A program made the position numbers and the translations under genes. A stretch of 64,000 nucleotides of DNA from Naasia sp. SYSU D00948 (GTDB lineage Bacteria; Actinomycetota; Actinomycetes; Actinomycetales; Microbacteriaceae), in assembly GCF_017916515.1 (NCBI RefSeq), contig NZ_JAFMTA010000001.1, positions 682,001 through 746,000 on the forward strand, written 5' to 3'. The notes under the pieces were generated by a model that did not search any database, was not told the DNA's origin, and saw only the letters and a program-made list of their open reading frames with translations. Position 1 is the stretch's first letter. Each line of letters starts with the position of its first letter. Shown here in pieces: positions 61,434-64,000 of this stretch.

Positions 61434-61523
61434 CGAGCGCTCCCTGGCACACCGAGCGCACCCCGGAACCCCGAGAGCGCCTCGGGCACGGGGTGCATTC
61501 GGTGTCTCGGGGTGCGCTCGGCG
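61434..61523. repeat. REP-like nested palindrome, copy 2
   Basis: CGAGCGCTCCCTGGCACACCGA on the left and TCGGTGTCTCGGGGTGCGCTCGGCG on the right match the other two copies. Inner arms GCACCCC/GGGGTGC pair, with a longer loop than in the other copies. It lies in the 499-bp non-coding stretch between tRNA-Ala and the sepX stop. Confidence 0.65.
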
Positions 61524-61697
61524 GCATCGACTGCGCCAACGGGGTCTGCGGGGTGCCCAGCGCATCCGGGCACCGGATCCCGCCGTGCACCCATTGCCCT
61601 CGGTCCTCCCGGATGCAGTCGGTGCGGCACGGCAGACGGAACGTTCCGCCGGGGTCGCGCACGGCCAATGTACGAAACCTCCGGCGCACTCGGTGGT

Positions 61698-61769
61698 GCC
61701 GAGCGCGCCCTAGAACACCGAATGCGCCCTGTGCAACGGGCGCCCTCGGTGTTCGAGGTGACGCTCGGC
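61698..61769. repeat. REP-like nested palindrome, copy 3 (best folded)
   Basis: Outer arms GCCGAGCG (61698-61705) and CGCTCGGC (61762-61769) pair perfectly; inner GAACACCGA/TCGGTGTTC and GCGCCC/GGGCGC pair around TGTGCAAC. The double stem looks like a mobile or processed REP unit. Between this copy and copy 2 I see only decayed fragments; 61770-61859 holds nothing I can name. Confidence 0.7.
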
Positions 61770-61859
61770 GTTACAGGGCGCTCGGCGGACGGAAGCCCCG
61801 CCGCAGCAGCCCCGCCCCCTGCCGCCGCCTCGCGGAGGCGTGCCCGAGGGCGGGCGGGA

Positions 61860-62783
61860 TCAGACGGCGCGGCGGCGGCGCAGGACGTCGTTGAGGTCGG
61901 TGATGCCGGGTGCGGGGTCCTCGAGCTCGACGAGGGCGACGTAGCGCTCCTTCGACACCGGCCGCGCCGGCATGCTGGCGACCTCCGGGGCCGACTGGGC
62001 GGCGCGGAGGGCCGCCTCCGCCTTCGCGGCCGCGTCGCGCAGCGACTGGTCCACCGTCACCTCGATGCGACGGACCGGCCCCGGCGGCGGTGTGGGGAGC
62101 TCGGTGCGGGACAGGTAGAGGGGCTTCGGAAGGGGCACCGGCGTCCAGGTCGGCCGGACCTCCTCCGTCTTCTCCCAGTCGACGAAGCTCTGCACCGGCG
62201 GCGCGACGGTGACGGTGCGGTCGACGGCGAGGGTCGCGCGCCGCGCCGCGGCCACCGTGGCGACCCAGTGCAGGAAGGCGAGAGCGCCGAGCACGCCGAC
62301 CGAGCTCGCGGCGAGGAGCAGCCAGGAGCCGCTCGCGAACACCTGCGGCAGACCGACGACGACGCCGACGCCGGACGCCGCCAGGAGGACCGAGGCGAGC
62401 AGGCGAGCGCGCCGGAGGCGGGATGCGGCGAGCGCGGACACCGCGGCGGCCCGCTGCTTGGGCTCGCGGGGCGCCCTCGGGCTGCGGGCGAGGGCACGCG
62501 CCGCGGCGGCATCACGCGCGTGCGCAACCGCCTCGGCGCGCTGGGCGGCCTGCTTCAGCGCGCGGTGCGCCTCCGCGACGCTGCGCGCGTCCATCTCCGC
62601 CCGGACCTCCTCCGGGACCTCCGCCGTCTCGGCGAGGATCCGCAGGGTCTGCTGCAGGCGGACGGCGTTGCGCTCGGTGGCGAGGTACTGCCGGCGGCGC
62701 AGCCAGCTCGGCATCAGGTAGACGAGCCAGAGCACCGCGGCGAGCGCGATGATGATGCCGCCGCCCGCGCTCTCGCCGCCCAT
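61860..62783 (-). CDS. sepX: SepX/GlpR-like conserved actinobacterial membrane protein
   Basis: 307 residues. One N-terminal membrane helix (~8-25) followed by PSWLRRRQYLATERNAVRLQQTLRIL, a charged helical cytoplasmic region, two central membrane helices (~126-170) and a basic/Pro-rich cytoplasmic C-terminus. The architecture and the position next to rimJ and galU match Rv0996/SepX (GlpR), a divisome-associated membrane protein in Streptomyces, mycobacteria and corynebacteria. TACCGT lies 6 nt before the ATG, a leaderless arrangement. Confidence 0.7.
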   Translation of the reverse strand: MGGESAGGGIIIALAAVLWLVYLMPSWLRRRQYLATERNAVRLQQTLRILAETAEVPEEVRAEMDARSVAEAHRALKQAAQRAEAVAHARDAAAARALARSPRAPREPKQRAAAVSALAASRLRRARLLASVLLAASGVGVVVGLPQVFASGSWLLLAASSVGVLGALAFLHWVATVAAARRATLAVDRTVTVAPPVQSFVDWEKTEEVRPTWTPVPLPKPLYLSRTELPTPPPGPVRRIEVTVDQSLRDAAAKAEAALRAAQSAPEVASMPARPVSKERYVALVELEDPAPGITDLNDVLRRRRAV

Positions 62784-62963
62784 GCGCTCACGGTAGAGCG
62801 CGGGCTCCCGTGGTCATCGGATTGCCGGGGCGTGTCTCGTCCGTTCTCGGCGCTCATCAGGTAAGAGGGCCCCCGAAAGCGGGTCAGCCCTCGTGATCCG
62901 GCCGGCCCGGGAGCACGAGAGACAGGCGGCAGGCCGCGCGTCAGGCGTACGGCCACGCGGGTG

Positions 62964-63008
62964 GTGCGGACAGTTGCGGGTCAGGTACGGGGTGGCGACT
63001 GTCCGCAC
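62964..63008. repeat. 11-bp inverted repeat and short CGCACGAC tandem repeat
   Basis: GTGCGGACAGT (62964-62974) is exactly complementary to 62998-63008. Four (C/G)GCACGAC units follow at 63004-63040. Part of the 275-bp gap between sepX and the acetyltransferase gene; the hairpin may terminate the galU-rimJ transcript. The rest of the gap shows nothing else I can support. Confidence 0.55.
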
Positions 63009-63058
63009 GACCGGCACGACGACCGCACGACCCGCACGACTCGCGACCCGCCCCGACC

Positions 63059-63709
63059 TCACCAGGCCGGGAACGGCTGCGCCGCGGCCTCCCGGTCCGC
63101 GTTCGGGATGTGGGCCGCGTCCGGAGGGACGCGTCCCTCCTTCCAGCGGCGCAGGACGCCCTCGCGGAGCTCCTCGGCGACGAGCGCGAAGCAGAAGTGG
63201 TCGCGCCAGTCGCCGTTGATGTGGATGTAGCGGCGCCGCAGCCCCTCGTACCGGTAGCCGAGCTTCTCGACCACCCGCAGCGACTTGGCGTTCTCGGGGC
63301 GGATGCAGATCTCCATCCGGTGCAGCCCCAGCTGCTGGAAGCAGTAGTCGGTCGTGAGGGCGACCGCGGTCGGGGTCGCTCCGGCGCCCGCGAAGCGCTC
63401 GCCGATCCAGTACCCGGTCGAGGCGGACGACGTGGAGCCGTACGCGATGCCGGACACGTTCAGCTGACCGGCCAGCTGCCCGTCCACCTCGATGATGAAC
63501 GGCAGACCCTGACCCGACCGCGCGTTCGCCTGCAGCGCGCGGATCGTCGAACGCGTGTCGAAGCTCATCGGCCCCCGGGGGTTCGTGGCCTCCCACTCCC
63601 GCAGCCAGCCGCGATTCTCCAGCAGCTCACGCTCGAGGGCACGCGCGTCGCGGAGGCGGATCGGCCGGACCGTGATCCTGCCGTCACGCAGAGTGGGGAT
63701 GATGGCCAC
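63059..63709 (-). CDS. rimJ: GNAT acetyltransferase, RimJ/RimL family
   Basis: 216 residues. The sequence opens with RPIRLRDARALERELLENR, followed by GYWIGERFAGAGATPTAVAL (acetyl-CoA-binding loop, with the usual Q/RxxGxG/A weakened to ERFAGAG), HRMEICIRPENAKSLRVVEKLGYR and GLRRRYIHINGDWRDHFCFAL. RimJ/RimL enzymes acetylate N-termini of ribosomal or other proteins. GTG 63709 is 2 nt after the galU stop, so the two genes are co-transcribed. Confidence 0.87.
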   Translation of the reverse strand: MAIIPTLRDGRITVRPIRLRDARALERELLENRGWLREWEATNPRGPMSFDTRSTIRALQANARSGQGLPFIIEVDGQLAGQLNVSGIAYGSTSSASTGYWIGERFAGAGATPTAVALTTDYCFQQLGLHRMEICIRPENAKSLRVVEKLGYRYEGLRRRYIHINGDWRDHFCFALVAEELREGVLRRWKEGRVPPDAAHIPNADREAAAQPFPAW

Positions 63710-63711
63710 CG

Positions 63712-64000
63712 TCAGTCACCGACGGTGGCGACGAAGTCCCGCAGCCAGGGGCGCAGCTCCTCACCCAGGTCGCCCCGCTCGCACGCGAGCTGGACGATCG
63801 CCTTGATGTAGTCGATCTTGTCGCCGGTGTCGTAGCGGCGGCCACGGAAGACGACGCCGTAGACGCCGCCGTCCGTCTCCGACGCGGCGAGGTGCTGGAG
63901 CGCGTCGGTCAGCTGGATCTCGCCGCCCTTGCCGGGCGCCGTGTTCTCGAGCACGTCGAAGACCTCGGGACGCAGGACGTAGCGTCCGATGACGGCGTAG
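63712..64000 (-). CDS. galU: UTP--glucose-1-phosphate uridylyltransferase, 3' part only
   Basis: The gene continues beyond the right edge; about 95 C-terminal residues are visible. IGRYVLRPEVFDVLENT, APGKGGEIQLTDAL and GRRYDTGDKIDYIKA are diagnostic GalU segments, with the Lys/Asp sugar-phosphate site in the DTGDKxDY motif. It makes UDP-glucose for cell-envelope glycans and trehalose. First gene of the galU-rimJ operon. Confidence 0.95.
   Translation of the reverse strand, partial: YAVIGRYVLRPEVFDVLENTAPGKGGEIQLTDALQHLAASETDGGVYGVVFRGRRYDTGDKIDYIKAIVQLACERGDLGEELRPWLRDFVATVGD

Noticed and set aside
61361-61859. Small ORFs between tRNA-Ala and sepX
   Set aside because: They run through the REP-like palindromes, have no ribosome binding site and no protein-like composition.
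48642-61860. Genomic island inserted at tRNA-Ala
   Set aside because: No integrase and no direct repeat of the tRNA 3' end was seen, and base composition looks uniform.

Overview
The window is very GC-rich and densely packed with genes on both strands. It looks like a chromosome segment of an actinobacterium, most likely a member of the Microbacteriaceae. The evidence is gene content (rsmI/PMT pair, galU-rimJ-sepX operon, NrdR-type control of nrdAB, DUF4349, DUF503 and DUF2795 proteins), frequent GTG starts, and many apparently leaderless promoters, in which a -10 hexamer sits 6-7 nt before the start codon. Genus and species cannot be told from the sequence. I see no phage, IS element, integrase, CRISPR array or rRNA gene.

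Left part (1-24 kb): the 5' end of rsmI diverges from a protein O-mannosyltransferase. A tightly overlapping minus-strand operon follows (AKR, MFS, TauE/SafE, DUF255 thioredoxin-like), then the helicase hrpA, a DHA2 exporter with a DUF1697 protein, and the ribonucleotide reductase operon. The nrd operon is the most unusual part. Its small subunit has the metal ligands of a class Ic Mn/Fe enzyme, with Phe in place of the radical Tyr. The C-terminal redox tail of the large subunit lies in a separate 35-codon frame that overlaps the nrdA stop by 4 nt. The leader carries two hairpins with an identical loop, and the promoter lies between two NrdR-box-like sequences. Small metabolic genes, two further AKRs, a GDSL lipase and envelope proteins follow.

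Middle (24-39 kb): housekeeping and accessory single genes. These include a lipase-maturation-factor family protein, a GH15 enzyme, a divergent glucose-6-phosphate dehydrogenase, a PoxB-like ThDP enzyme, a Mug-type glycosylase, an unassigned 571-residue protein, a polysaccharide deacetylase, an exo/endonuclease-phosphatase protein with an apparent CTG start, and OsmC.

Right part (39-60 kb): a sugar-catabolism island. SMP-30 lactonase, XylX, XylD, XylB and an alpha-ketoglutarate semialdehyde dehydrogenase together make a complete candidate Weimberg (oxidative, non-phosphorylating) pentose pathway. With them are a cytoplasmic GH5 enzyme, a Zn alcohol dehydrogenase, an AKR, a CUT1 ABC importer without ATPase, a ThuA-like protein, a LacI regulator, a GH3 glycosidase and a DHDPS-family enzyme. 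A short palindrome of the form CGAAA-N(1-4)-TTTCG or a close variant recurs upstream of xylD, the ABC operon, the epimerase/tautomerase pair and GH3, and inside the start of lacI. This suggests one LacI regulon that couples uptake, glycoside cleavage and pentose oxidation.

Right end (60-64 kb): an NtaA-type flavin monooxygenase, tRNA-Ala(CGC), a non-coding stretch with REP-like palindromes, then sepX, a RimJ/RimL acetyltransferase and the 3' part of galU. The outer genes (rsmI, PMT / sepX, rimJ, galU) have the same relative order and orientation as I recall from mycobacteria, so the roughly 60 kb between them can be read as lineage-specific content between two old anchors.
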